Shown: piece by piece, positions 56,265 to 64,000 of the stretch | How the letters are laid out: every line of letters begins with the position of its first letter | Numbering within the stretch: the stretch's first letter is position 1 | NCBI RefSeq assembly: GCF_003112555.1 | Contig: NZ_BEWB01000004.1 | Location: forward strand, 124,001-188,000 | Length of the DNA stretch: 64,000 bases | Reading direction: 5' to 3' | Source: Streptomyces coelicoflavus | GTDB lineage: Bacteria; Actinomycetota; Actinomycetes; Streptomycetales; Streptomycetaceae | The notes under the pieces: generated by a model | Told to the model about the DNA's origin: nothing | Databases searched by the model: none | The model's input: the letters and a program-made list of their open reading frames with translations, nothing else | Translations under genes and position numbers: made by a program

Positions 56265-57412
56265 CCAGGACCGTGATCGGGGTCCTGGGCGCCTCCGGGG
56301 CGGTCGGCCGGGCCGCCGTACGGGAGCTGCGCGCCCTCGGCCACACCGGGCTCCGCCTGGGCGGGCGGACCGAGTCCGCCCTGCGCGCGGTCGCCGAAGA
56401 GGACCCCGTCGGCCGCGACGGGACGGTCCGGGCCGACGCCACCGCACCGGACGGCCTGCGCGCCTTCACCGAGGGCTGCGACATCGTCCTCAACTGCGTC
56501 GGCCCCACCTACCGGCTCCGTGCCACGGTGGCCTCCGCGGCACTCGCCGCGGGCGCCCACTGCGTCGACGTGGCCGGGGACGACCCGGCCGCCGAGGACC
56601 TCCTCGCGGACGGCGACCCCGCCCGCGACGGCCGCGCCGTCGTCCTTTCGGCGGGAGCGCTGCCCGGACTGTCGAGCCTGCTGCCGCGCTGGCTGGCCGG
56701 GCGGGGACTGGACGACGCCACCGCACTGACCGCGTACTGCGGTGGCCTGGAAACCTGTTCGCCGACGGTGGCGCACGACCTCATGCTGTCCCTCACCTCC
56801 GGCGGCGCGGACGGAGCGGCCTACGGCGAGGCGCTGGCGGCCGTCCGCGGCGGGCGCCGTGTGCCGCGCGTCCTGCGCACGGCCGAGGACACGGAACACG
56901 AGGCGTTCCCCGGACGGGTCGCGGTGCAGCCCTATCTCAGCGGGGAGAGCGAACGCCTCGCCACCGTCCTGGGCCTGGACCGCCTCGACTGGTACAACGT
57001 GCACCCCGGCCCCGCCGTACGCGCGCTGCTCAACCTCCTGCCCGGACGGCTCGCGGCCGGTGACGACCCGGACCGGCTCGCGGAGCGGCTGATCCTCGCC
57101 GCCGATCTCGACCTGGCCGGACGCAAGCCCTACTACGTCATGGACTTCGCACTGGCGGGCACGGCGTCGGGCCGGCCGGCGACCGCGGGAGCGACCCTGC
57201 GCGCGGCCAGCAGCTACCGCCTCACGGCGGCCGTGGGCGCGCTCGCGGTGGACGCGGTACTGCGGGGCGGCATCCCGGCGGGCGTGCACTTCGCCTGCGA
57301 CGTGCTGGACCCGGACACCGTGGTCGGGCACCTGCGGTCGCACGGGGCGGCCGACCTCCGGCTCACCGGCGCGGCGGCCGACGCCGACCAGGTGGAAGAA
57401 GGTGTGCTGTGA
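56261..57412 (+). CDS. Saccharopine-dehydrogenase-like oxidoreductase
   Basis: A 383-residue protein with an N-terminal Rossmann glycine motif (GVLGASGAVGRAAV) and the NCVGPTYRL segment of the saccharopine dehydrogenase NADP-binding family, followed by a C-terminal dimerisation domain. It overlaps the NRPS stop (ATGA) and the next gene (GTGA), so it is firmly inside the biosynthetic operon. It matches SCO7684 in position. Its reaction is not known. Redox change of a thiazoline ring or of an intermediate is a guess. Confidence 0.8.
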
Positions 57413-59463
57413 GCGCGTCGTCGCCGCTGCGCGTACTGGTCTGCGGCACCAACTTCGGCCGCTTCTACGCCGAGGCCGTACGCCGGCGCCCCGGCTACAC
57501 CCTGGCCGGCATTCTGAGCCGGGGCTCGGCAGCCTCCCGTGCGTACGCCCAGAGCCTCGGCGTCCCGTTCCTCACGGACGTCGACGACCTCCCGGCGGAC
57601 ATCGACGCCGCCTGCGTCGCGGTGAGTTCGTCCATATCGGGCGGCGGGGGAACCGACCTGGCCCGGGCGCTCATGGACCGGGGCATCCACGTCCTCCAGG
57701 AACACCCCGTCCACCTCACCGAGTTGACGGCCAACCTCAGACACGCCCGCGAGCGGGGAGTGCAGTACCGCCTCAACACCCATTACCCGCACGTCGCCCC
57801 CGTCCGCGCCTTCGTCGAGGCGGCCCGTCGGCTCGTCGCACAACAGCGGCCGCTGTTCGTGGACGCCGCCACTCCCGTCCACCTGATGCACCCCCTGGTG
57901 GACATCCTCGGCCGGGCGACGGGCACGCTGCGGCCCTGGCGGTTCGCGGACCCGGCGCCACTGCCCGCCGAGATCGGGCCGCAGCCGTTCCGCTCCCTGC
58001 ACGGCGTGTTCGCCGGCGTGCCCCTCACCCTGCGGGTGCACCACCAGCTCGACCCCGCCGACCGGGACAACCACGCCCTGCACTGGCACCGGATCTCCCT
58101 GGGAACCGAGGGCGGTGTGCTCACCCTGGCCGACACCCACGGCCCCGTGCTGTGGAGCCCCCGGCTGCACATCGGGCGGGACGCGGACCGGCGGTTCGTC
58201 CTGGACGGTCCGGGCACCGGCCGGCTCGGGCTCGGGACCACGGCCGTGGTCGGCACCACGGGGTCCTTCCGTACGGTCTTCTCCGATCTGTGGCCCGAAG
58301 CGATCGGTGCGGCCCTCGACGGACTCCGCGAGGCGGTCGCGCAGGGCGGCGACGCCTTGCGCGCGGGCCAGTACGACCTGGCGGTGTGCCGCATCTGGAC
58401 CGACCTCGCCGCCCGGCTGGGACCACCCGAGATCGTCCGGCCGGCCGCGCCCCGGCCCCTGGCGGTCAGAGACGTCTTCCCCGCCCCGGAGGGATTCCCG
58501 CACGAGACGACGTCCCGTCCGGGACCGGCCTCCCCGCCTGGCGGCCGGGCGGCCCCCACCGGGGAGCCGGACGGCCCCTCACCGCGGACCGCCCCGCCCC
58601 GCCCGGCGGACGCCGCCGCCTACTCTCCGTCGGCGGAGTTCTTCGACCTCGTCGCCGCCGAGCACACCGCGACCTCCAGCGCCCCCGCGATCGCCGCCCT
58701 CCTCGCCGACGCCGACCTGAGCACCGGTCCGGTCGTCGACATCGGCGCGGGCACCGGTCTGGTGACCGAGGCCGTCGCCCGGGCCCGGCCGGACGCGGAG
58801 ATCATCGCCTGCGAACCGTCGGTCGGCATGCGCGCCGTGCTGACCAGCCGGGTCTTCAGCGACGAGGACCTGCGTGCCCGGGTGACCGTCACCGCGGACT
58901 CCGCCCCGGACCTGGAACTCCCGGACCGGATCGGCGTCGTTCTGCTCTGCGGGGTCCTCGGCCACCTCGACGCCGGAGAACGGGCCCGGCTGTGGCGGCG
59001 GTTGACCCGGCGGCTGGCTCCCGGCGGGCTCGTGGTCGTCGAACTCATGCAGTTCGAGCGTTCGTTGACCCTTCCCGAGACCCGGCTCGCCACCGCCGTA
59101 GCCGGACACCACCGCTACGAGTGGTCGTTCGGCGGAGCACCGGACGAGACGGAGGCCGCGGTGATGCGCCTGCACTCCACCTGGCGGGTCTACCGGGACG
59201 GCGCCGCCCGACCGGAACGCGAGGTGCGCGACTCCTACCGCTGGGCGCCCTTCGGGCTGAAGGACGTGGCGACCGAGTCCGGCCTGACGGCACGTGCCCT
59301 GCCCACCCGCCCCGGAGCACCCCCGCTGGCCGTGCTCACCCGGGCACCGGGCAGCCCCGGCCCGGCCGACCGACCGCAACTGCCGCACGCGCGGCCCTCG
59401 CCCGACGGCCCGGACGCCTCGCACACCGCCCCTCCACTCGTCTCCTCCTCCACCGACGGCTAG
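57409..59463 (+). CDS. Thiazolinyl imide reductase fused to a SAM methyltransferase
   Basis: 684 residues. The first 360 or so resemble PchG/Irp3: Rossmann start LRVLVCGTNFGRFYAEA, then VLQEHPVHLTEL and NTHYPHV. That family reduces a carrier-bound thiazoline to a thiazolidine with NADPH. A Pro/Ala-rich linker (about 365-400) leads to a class I methyltransferase (about 403-640) with PVVDIGAGTGLVTE. This second domain is clearly related to the stand-alone methyltransferase at 61656-62384 (shared AEF, GAGTG, MRA and LTSRV elements). Classical PchG and Irp3 lack it. It probably handles the last ring together with the methyltransferase inside the NRPS. Confidence 0.88.
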   Translation: MSASSPLRVLVCGTNFGRFYAEAVRRRPGYTLAGILSRGSAASRAYAQSLGVPFLTDVDDLPADIDAACVAVSSSISGGGGTDLARALMDRGIHVLQEHPVHLTELTANLRHARERGVQYRLNTHYPHVAPVRAFVEAARRLVAQQRPLFVDAATPVHLMHPLVDILGRATGTLRPWRFADPAPLPAEIGPQPFRSLHGVFAGVPLTLRVHHQLDPADRDNHALHWHRISLGTEGGVLTLADTHGPVLWSPRLHIGRDADRRFVLDGPGTGRLGLGTTAVVGTTGSFRTVFSDLWPEAIGAALDGLREAVAQGGDALRAGQYDLAVCRIWTDLAARLGPPEIVRPAAPRPLAVRDVFPAPEGFPHETTSRPGPASPPGGRAAPTGEPDGPSPRTAPPRPADAAAYSPSAEFFDLVAAEHTATSSAPAIAALLADADLSTGPVVDIGAGTGLVTEAVARARPDAEIIACEPSVGMRAVLTSRVFSDEDLRARVTVTADSAPDLELPDRIGVVLLCGVLGHLDAGERARLWRRLTRRLAPGGLVVVELMQFERSLTLPETRLATAVAGHHRYEWSFGGAPDETEAAVMRLHSTWRVYRDGAARPEREVRDSYRWAPFGLKDVATESGLTARALPTRPGAPPLAVLTRAPGSPGPADRPQLPHARPSPDGPDASHTAPPLVSSSTDG

Positions 59464-59471
59464 GACACCCC

Positions 59472-60737
59472 ATGAACAGCCCAGAGACCTCCACGGCGTC
59501 CCACGCCCCCGGCCCCCTCGGCACGGATACCGCGCCGGAACCCGCCGCCCCGCCCCGGGACTTCCCGGTCCAGCGCGGCTGCCCCTTCGCCGCGCCCGCC
59601 GAGTACGCCGCCCTGCGCACCCACGACCCGGTCGCCCGTGTCACCCTGCCCACCAAGAAGGAAGCCTGGGTGGTCACCCGTTACGACGACGTACGCGAAC
59701 TGCTCTCCGACCCCCGTGTCAGCGCCGACATCCGACGCCCCGGCTTTCCCGCCCTCGGCGAGGGCGAACAGGAGGCCGGGGCCAGGTTCCGTCCCTTCAT
59801 CCGCACCGACGCCCCCGAGCACACCAAGTACCGGCGGATGCTCCTGCCGGTGTTCACGGTGCGCCGGGTCCGGGCGATGCGCCCCGCCGTACAGGCACGC
59901 GTGGACGAGATCCTGGACGACATGCTCGCCGCCGGCGGCCCCGCGGACCTCGTCCCCGCCTACGCCAACGCCGTCTCCACCTCGGTGATCTGCGAACTGC
60001 TCGGTGTCCCCCGCGAGAACCTGGAGTACTTCCGGGACGTCACCCGGATCTCCGGCTCCCGCAACAGCACCGCCGAGCAGGTCTCCGAAGCCCTCGGCGG
60101 CCTCTTCGGCCTGCTCGCCGAACTGGTCGGCAAGCGGCGGGAGGAGCCCCGCGACGACCTGATCTCCAAGCTCGTCACCGAGCAGCTCGTCCCCGGCCAC
60201 GTGACCACGGACCAGCTGCTGTCCACCCTCGGCATCACCATCAACGCCGGCCGCGAGACCACGACCAGCATGATCGCCCTGAGCACGCTGCTCCTCCTGG
60301 ACCGGCCGGAGCTCATGGGGGAACTGCGCCGCGACCCCTCCCTGATGCCCGCCGCCGTCGACGAACTCCTGCGCGTCCTGTCCGTCGCCGACTCCATTCC
60401 CCTGCGCGTGGCCGCCGAGGACATCGACCTGTCCGGCCGGACGATCCCCGCCGACGACGGCGTCATCGCCCTCCTGGCCGGGGCCAACCACGATCCCGAG
60501 CAGTTCGAGGAGCCGGAGCGGGTCGACTTCCACCGCACCGACAACCACCACGTCGCGTTCGGCTACGGCGTCCACCAGTGCGTCGGACAGCACCTGGCCC
60601 GGCTGGAGCTGGAGGTCGCCCTGGAGACCCTCATCCGGCGCGTCCCCACCCTCCGGCTCGCCGGGGACCGGGACGACGTCGTCGTCAAGCACGACTCGGC
60701 CACCTTCGGCCTCGAGGAACTGAGGGTGACCTGGTGA
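59472..60737 (+). CDS. Cytochrome P450, CYP105-like
   Basis: A 421-residue P450. The I-helix is NAGRETTTS near 260, the ExxR motif is in ELLR near 298, and the haem-binding loop FGYGVHQCVGQHLAR has its cysteine near 370. In the coelibactin cluster the matching enzyme is SCO7686 (CYP105N1), thought to tailor the product. The probable electron donor is the 3Fe-4S ferredoxin at 36648. The ATG lies nine bases after the preceding stop. The stop overlaps the next start (GTGA). Confidence 0.92.
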   Translation: MNSPETSTASHAPGPLGTDTAPEPAAPPRDFPVQRGCPFAAPAEYAALRTHDPVARVTLPTKKEAWVVTRYDDVRELLSDPRVSADIRRPGFPALGEGEQEAGARFRPFIRTDAPEHTKYRRMLLPVFTVRRVRAMRPAVQARVDEILDDMLAAGGPADLVPAYANAVSTSVICELLGVPRENLEYFRDVTRISGSRNSTAEQVSEALGGLFGLLAELVGKRREEPRDDLISKLVTEQLVPGHVTTDQLLSTLGITINAGRETTTSMIALSTLLLLDRPELMGELRRDPSLMPAAVDELLRVLSVADSIPLRVAAEDIDLSGRTIPADDGVIALLAGANHDPEQFEEPERVDFHRTDNHHVAFGYGVHQCVGQHLARLELEVALETLIRRVPTLRLAGDRDDVVVKHDSATFGLEELRVTW

Positions 60738-61570
60738 CCGTCCCGCAGAAGGCGTCCAGGCCCTCCCCCCGCGCGGCCCGGGCCGACAGCCCCTGGATCA
60801 GGCGGTGGAGCGGCGGGTCCGCCCCCCGGTACACGCTCGTCTGCCTGCCCCACGCGGGCGGCACCGCGGGCTTCTACCGGTCCTGGGCGGCGCTGACGCC
60901 CCCCGAGGTGGAACTCCTCGCCATCCAGTACCCCGGCCGCGAGGACCGCTTCGAGGACCCCGAGGCGGCTGACATGCGCGAGCTGGTGAGCGCGGTGGCG
61001 GACGCCCTCGGACCGCTGCTCGACCGGCCGTACGCCCTCTTCGGGCACAGCATGGGATCCGCCGTCGCCTGGGAGCTGGCCCACGAGCTCACCGGCCGCG
61101 GAGTCCCCGGCCCACGCCGGCTGTTCGCGTCCGGCCGGGCCGCCCCCGGCACCGCCGTGACCGGAGACCTGCACCGCCAGAACGACGAGACGCTGAGCGC
61201 CGAACTGGCCCGCCTCGGCGGCACCGACCGAGAGGTCCTGGACGACCCCGGGCTGCGGTCCCTGGTGCTCAGGGCCGTACGCCACGACTACCGGATCATC
61301 GAGACCCACCGGCCGGCGGACCGGCCGCCACTGTCCTGCCCCCTGCACGTCCTGACCGGCAGCGCGGACCCCGAACTCGGCGAGGAACGCAGCCGCGACC
61401 GGGCAGGCGGCTGGGCGGACCTCACCACCGCCCGCACCGAGGTACGGGTCTTCCCCGGCGACCACTTCTACCTCACGCCCCGGCGCCGCGAGGTCGTCGC
61501 CGCCGTCCTGCGCAGGCTGGACCCCTCGCTGACCACCGGCGGCGCACACACCTGGCCGAGCACCCCGTGA
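60734..61570 (+). CDS. Type II thioesterase
   Basis: A 278-residue alpha/beta hydrolase with nucleophile serine in GHSMGSA near 110, PGRED near 71 and the catalytic histidine in GDHFY near 243. Such enzymes clear wrongly loaded or stalled carrier domains of the NRPS. The GTG start overlaps the P450 stop. It is similar in kind to RedJ but acts in the other pathway. Corresponds to SCO7687. Confidence 0.9.
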   Translation: MTVPQKASRPSPRAARADSPWIRRWSGGSAPRYTLVCLPHAGGTAGFYRSWAALTPPEVELLAIQYPGREDRFEDPEAADMRELVSAVADALGPLLDRPYALFGHSMGSAVAWELAHELTGRGVPGPRRLFASGRAAPGTAVTGDLHRQNDETLSAELARLGGTDREVLDDPGLRSLVLRAVRHDYRIIETHRPADRPPLSCPLHVLTGSADPELGEERSRDRAGGWADLTTARTEVRVFPGDHFYLTPRRREVVAAVLRRLDPSLTTGGAHTWPSTP

Positions 61571-61655
61571 ACCGTGACCACGCGGCGGGCCCGGCCCCGT
61601 GCCGCACGCCCACCCGCACCCGACCCGCCACGCCCGCCCCCACCCGGAGCACGTC

Positions 61656-62384
61656 GTGATCGACTACTACTCGACCTCGGCCGAGTTCTACGAGCTGGTG
61701 GCCACCCGGCACACCGCCAGCAGCGGCCCCCCGCTGACCCGCGTCCTCACCGGACTGGACGTGTCCCACGGGCCCGTGCTGGAAATCGGCGCGGGCACCG
61801 GCCGCGTCACCGAGGTGATCGCCTCCGCCCTGCCCGGGGCGGAGATCCTCGCGGCCGAGCCGTCGGCCACCATGCGCGCCATGCTCACCTCCCGGGTCGC
61901 CCGCGACCCGGATCTGCGCCGGCGCGTGACCGTCGTCGACGGGGCCGCCCAGGACCTCGTCCTGCCCGAACGGCTCTCCGCCGTCGTCATCTTCGGCGTG
62001 GCCGGCCATCTCACCGCCCCCGAACGCGTCGCCCTGTGGAAACGGCTCGCGGACCGCCTTCCGGACGGCGCGCCCATCGTCGTCGAGCTGATGGGGGTGT
62101 CCTCGCCCCGCGTCATCCCACCCGTGATGTCCCTCAGGGAGACCATCGGGCGCCAGACGTACGAGTGGTGGATCGGCGGAGAACCCACCGAGGGCGACGC
62201 CATGCGCTTCACCACCACCTGGAAGGTGCTGCGCGACGGCCGCACCGTGCGCGAGGTCTGTGACACCTACGACTGGCACACCTTCGACGTCGCCCGGCTG
62301 GCCCGCGAGGCCGGTATGACCAGCCGCCGCATCACCGAGGCGGGCGGCAGGCCCATCCCCGAAATCGGAGTACTCGTCAAGTGA
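61656..62384 (+). CDS. SAM-dependent methyltransferase of the zincophore cluster
   Basis: A 242-residue class I methyltransferase with SAM loop VLEIGAGTGRVTEV near 42 and the post-I acidic residue in AAEPSATMRAML. It is a paralogue of the C-terminal half of the fused reductase protein. Its acceptor (O, N or C) cannot be read from sequence. I prefer GTG 61656, which has GGAG 7 bases upstream and gives a start (IDYYSTSAEFYEL) like that of the paralogue. GTG 61599 would add 19 His/Pro-rich residues. It overlaps the ABC transporter gene (GTGA). Confidence 0.85.
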   Translation: MIDYYSTSAEFYELVATRHTASSGPPLTRVLTGLDVSHGPVLEIGAGTGRVTEVIASALPGAEILAAEPSATMRAMLTSRVARDPDLRRRVTVVDGAAQDLVLPERLSAVVIFGVAGHLTAPERVALWKRLADRLPDGAPIVVELMGVSSPRVIPPVMSLRETIGRQTYEWWIGGEPTEGDAMRFTTTWKVLRDGRTVREVCDTYDWHTFDVARLAREAGMTSRRITEAGGRPIPEIGVLVK

Positions 62385-64000
62385 AGTCACAACCGCCCGA
62401 GCCCGGCCCGGACCCGGCAGCCCCGGACACCGCCGCCGGCGGCACCGGCACCCGCGTCACCCCGCCGCCGCTGCGCGCACTCGCCGAACCCGTCCGCGGG
62501 CGACTGGCGATCGCCGTCGGCCTCCAAGCCGTGGCCGCCCTCGCCGGAGTGGTCCCCTTCATCGCCGTCTCCCGCATCGCCGAGCGGCTCACCGGCGAGT
62601 CCCCGGCCGACGGCGACGCCCTGTGGCCGCTGGTGGTGCTGGCCTGCTCGTCGGGCCTCGTCGCCCTGGTGTGCGGCACGGCGGCCGGTGCCCTCGCCCA
62701 CATCGCCGACAACGACCTCCAGCTCGCCCTCCGCCGGCGGCTCGCCCGGCACATCGGGCGGCTGCCGCTCGGCCGGCTCACCGACCGGGGCACCGGCGAG
62801 GTCAAACAGGCGGTGCAGGAGGACGTGAGCGCGCTGCACACACTGTTCGCCCACACGCTGCTCGACGTCGTGGCGGTTCTCACCGCCCCCGTCCTGGCAC
62901 TGGCCTACCTGCTCACGGTCGACTGGCCTCTCGCCCTCGTCAGCGTGGTGCCCCTGCTGCTGGGCGTGTTCCTGTTCAGCCGGGCCATGACCGGCGCGGC
63001 GGCCCAGATGGCCGAGTTCGGCGCCGCGGTGGGCCGGATCTCCGTCGCCGCCGTGGAGTTCGCCTCCGGCATCGCCGTGTTCAAGAGCTTCGGACGCGGG
63101 CACAGGGCCCACGAGCGTTTCGTCCGCGCGACCGAGGGCTTCGCCGGCTTCTTCTCCGGCTGGGTCCGCTCCACCCTGGTCAGCTCCACCGCCGCGATCC
63201 TGGTCGTCGCACCGGCCGTGGTCCTGCTGCTCCTGTCCGCGCTGGGCGCCCTGTTCGTCACCCGGGACTGGATGACCGGCGCCGAACTCGTCCCCTTCCT
63301 GCTGCTCGGCCCCGCCGTCGCCGCCCCCATGGGGGTCGTGGGTCCCCGCATCCAGCAGATCCGGGCCGGTCAGGCCGCCGCCGTACGCATCACGGAGCTG
63401 CTGCACGCCCCCACCCTCCCCGAGCCCACCGACCCCGCCGTGCCCGACGGCCACCACATCTCGATGCGCGGGGTGTCCTTCACCTACGACGGTCGGACCG
63501 ACGTCCTCAGCGGTGTCGACCTCGACCTCGCCCCCGGCACGGTCACCGCACTGGTGGGGCCGTCCGGTTCCGGCAAGTCCACCCTGGCGTCACTGCTGCC
63601 CCGCTTCCACGACGTCACGGCCGGCACGGTGACCCTCGGCGGCGTCGACCTCCGCGACATCCCCGCGACCGAGCTGTACCGCCGGGTCGGCTTCGTCCTC
63701 CAGGACGTACGGCTGCTGCGGGCGAGCGTCGCCGACAACATCCGCCTGGGCCGCCCCGACGCCACCGACGAGGAGGTCGAGCGGTGCGCCCGCGCCGCCC
63801 GCGTACACGAGCGGATCACGGAGCTGCCCGACGGCTACGCGACCGAACTCGGCCGGACCGTCACCCTCTCCGGCGGTGAGGCACAACGCCTGTCCATCGC
63901 AAGGGCGTTGCTCGCCGACGCCCCCGTCCTCGTCCTCGACGAGGCGACCGCGTACGCCGACCCGCACTCCGAGGCACTGATCCAGGACGCGCTGTCCGCG
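62381..64000 (+). CDS. ABC half-transporter, YbtPQ/IrtAB-like (cut by window end)
   Basis: 540 codons are visible from GTG 62381 and the gene continues past the edge. A Pro-rich soluble start leads to a six-helix exporter-type membrane domain (about 35-310) and then an ATPase domain with Walker A GPSGSGKST near 393, signature LSGGEAQRL and Walker B VLVLDEATAYADP. The TAYADP sequence after Walker B is typical of siderophore-importing YbtPQ and IrtAB transporters, which have an exporter fold but work as importers. A partner half-transporter should follow beyond the window (SCO7690 in S. coelicolor). Confidence 0.87.
   Translation, partial: MKSQPPEPGPDPAAPDTAAGGTGTRVTPPPLRALAEPVRGRLAIAVGLQAVAALAGVVPFIAVSRIAERLTGESPADGDALWPLVVLACSSGLVALVCGTAAGALAHIADNDLQLALRRRLARHIGRLPLGRLTDRGTGEVKQAVQEDVSALHTLFAHTLLDVVAVLTAPVLALAYLLTVDWPLALVSVVPLLLGVFLFSRAMTGAAAQMAEFGAAVGRISVAAVEFASGIAVFKSFGRGHRAHERFVRATEGFAGFFSGWVRSTLVSSTAAILVVAPAVVLLLLSALGALFVTRDWMTGAELVPFLLLGPAVAAPMGVVGPRIQQIRAGQAAAVRITELLHAPTLPEPTDPAVPDGHHISMRGVSFTYDGRTDVLSGVDLDLAPGTVTALVGPSGSGKSTLASLLPRFHDVTAGTVTLGGVDLRDIPATELYRRVGFVLQDVRLLRASVADNIRLGRPDATDEEVERCARAARVHERITELPDGYATELGRTVTLSGGEAQRLSIARALLADAPVLVLDEATAYADPHSEALIQDALSA

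Noticed and set aside
62623..63879. Plus-strand 418-codon frame inside the ABC half-transporter gene
   Set aside because: Arg/Pro-rich out-of-frame shadow; the frame from GTG 62381 contains the membrane domain and Walker motifs.

Overview
The window is high-GC actinobacterial DNA and almost certainly from a Streptomyces. The codon use, the dense short-overlap operons, GTG and TTG starts, and the gene families all point there. It holds two specialised-metabolite loci separated by about 11 kb of ordinary or accessory genes.

Region 1 (1-20226) is the right-hand part of an undecylprodigiosin-type (red) cluster. A partial minus-strand gene (redQ-like ACP) diverges from a long plus-strand series: redP (KAS III), redO (prolyl carrier protein), redN (ACP-ACP-oxoamine synthase), redM (proline ligase), redL (FAAL-ACP-KS-AT-ACP-oxoamine synthase), redK, redJ, redI, redH (final condensation), redG (Rieske cyclase) and redF. 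The gene order and domain make-up match the red cluster as known from S. coelicolor. The redQ/redP gap carries two mirrored sets of three 11-bp-phased GTCAG repeats, each the same distance from a CAGACT -10-like hexamer. This is what a divergent operator for a SARP activator (RedD in this pathway) should look like. A strong terminator hairpin follows redF.

Region 2 (20263-31150) holds a PlsC-like acyltransferase, a tiny membrane protein, an APC permease, a TRAM/RumA-type RNA methyltransferase, a self-contained TetR-controlled hydrolase cassette (metallo-beta-lactamase-fold hydrolase diverging from an AtzG-like subunit plus amidase, then the tetR gene, with three related operators), a SpoIIE-type phosphatase and a GNAT acetyltransferase.

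Region 3 (31344-64000, running off the right edge) looks like a zinc-acquisition island. It begins with an AztABCD-like zinc importer carrying two AztD-type lipoproteins. It continues with a coelibactin-type zincophore cluster: 3Fe-4S ferredoxin, Opp-like ABC importer, aryl-AMP ligase, two NRPSs (ArCP-Cy-A-PCP-Cy-A-PCP and Cy-A-MT-PCP-TE), a saccharopine-dehydrogenase-like protein, a thiazolinyl imide reductase fused to a methyltransferase, a P450, a type II thioesterase, a second methyltransferase and a YbtPQ/IrtAB-like ABC half-transporter. Zur-box-like sites sit before aztA/aztB, before the ferredoxin gene and between the ligase and NRPS genes, so the whole island is probably switched on by zinc starvation.

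The most interesting points are the complementary loss of metal motifs in the two AztD paralogues, the physical joining of azt and zincophore genes, the non-cysteine specificity code of the first A domain, the cysteine nucleophile in the NRPS thioesterase, the fused reductase-methyltransferase, and the mirrored 11-bp operator of the red cluster. Gene names are assigned from remembered family and gene-order knowledge. No database search was possible.
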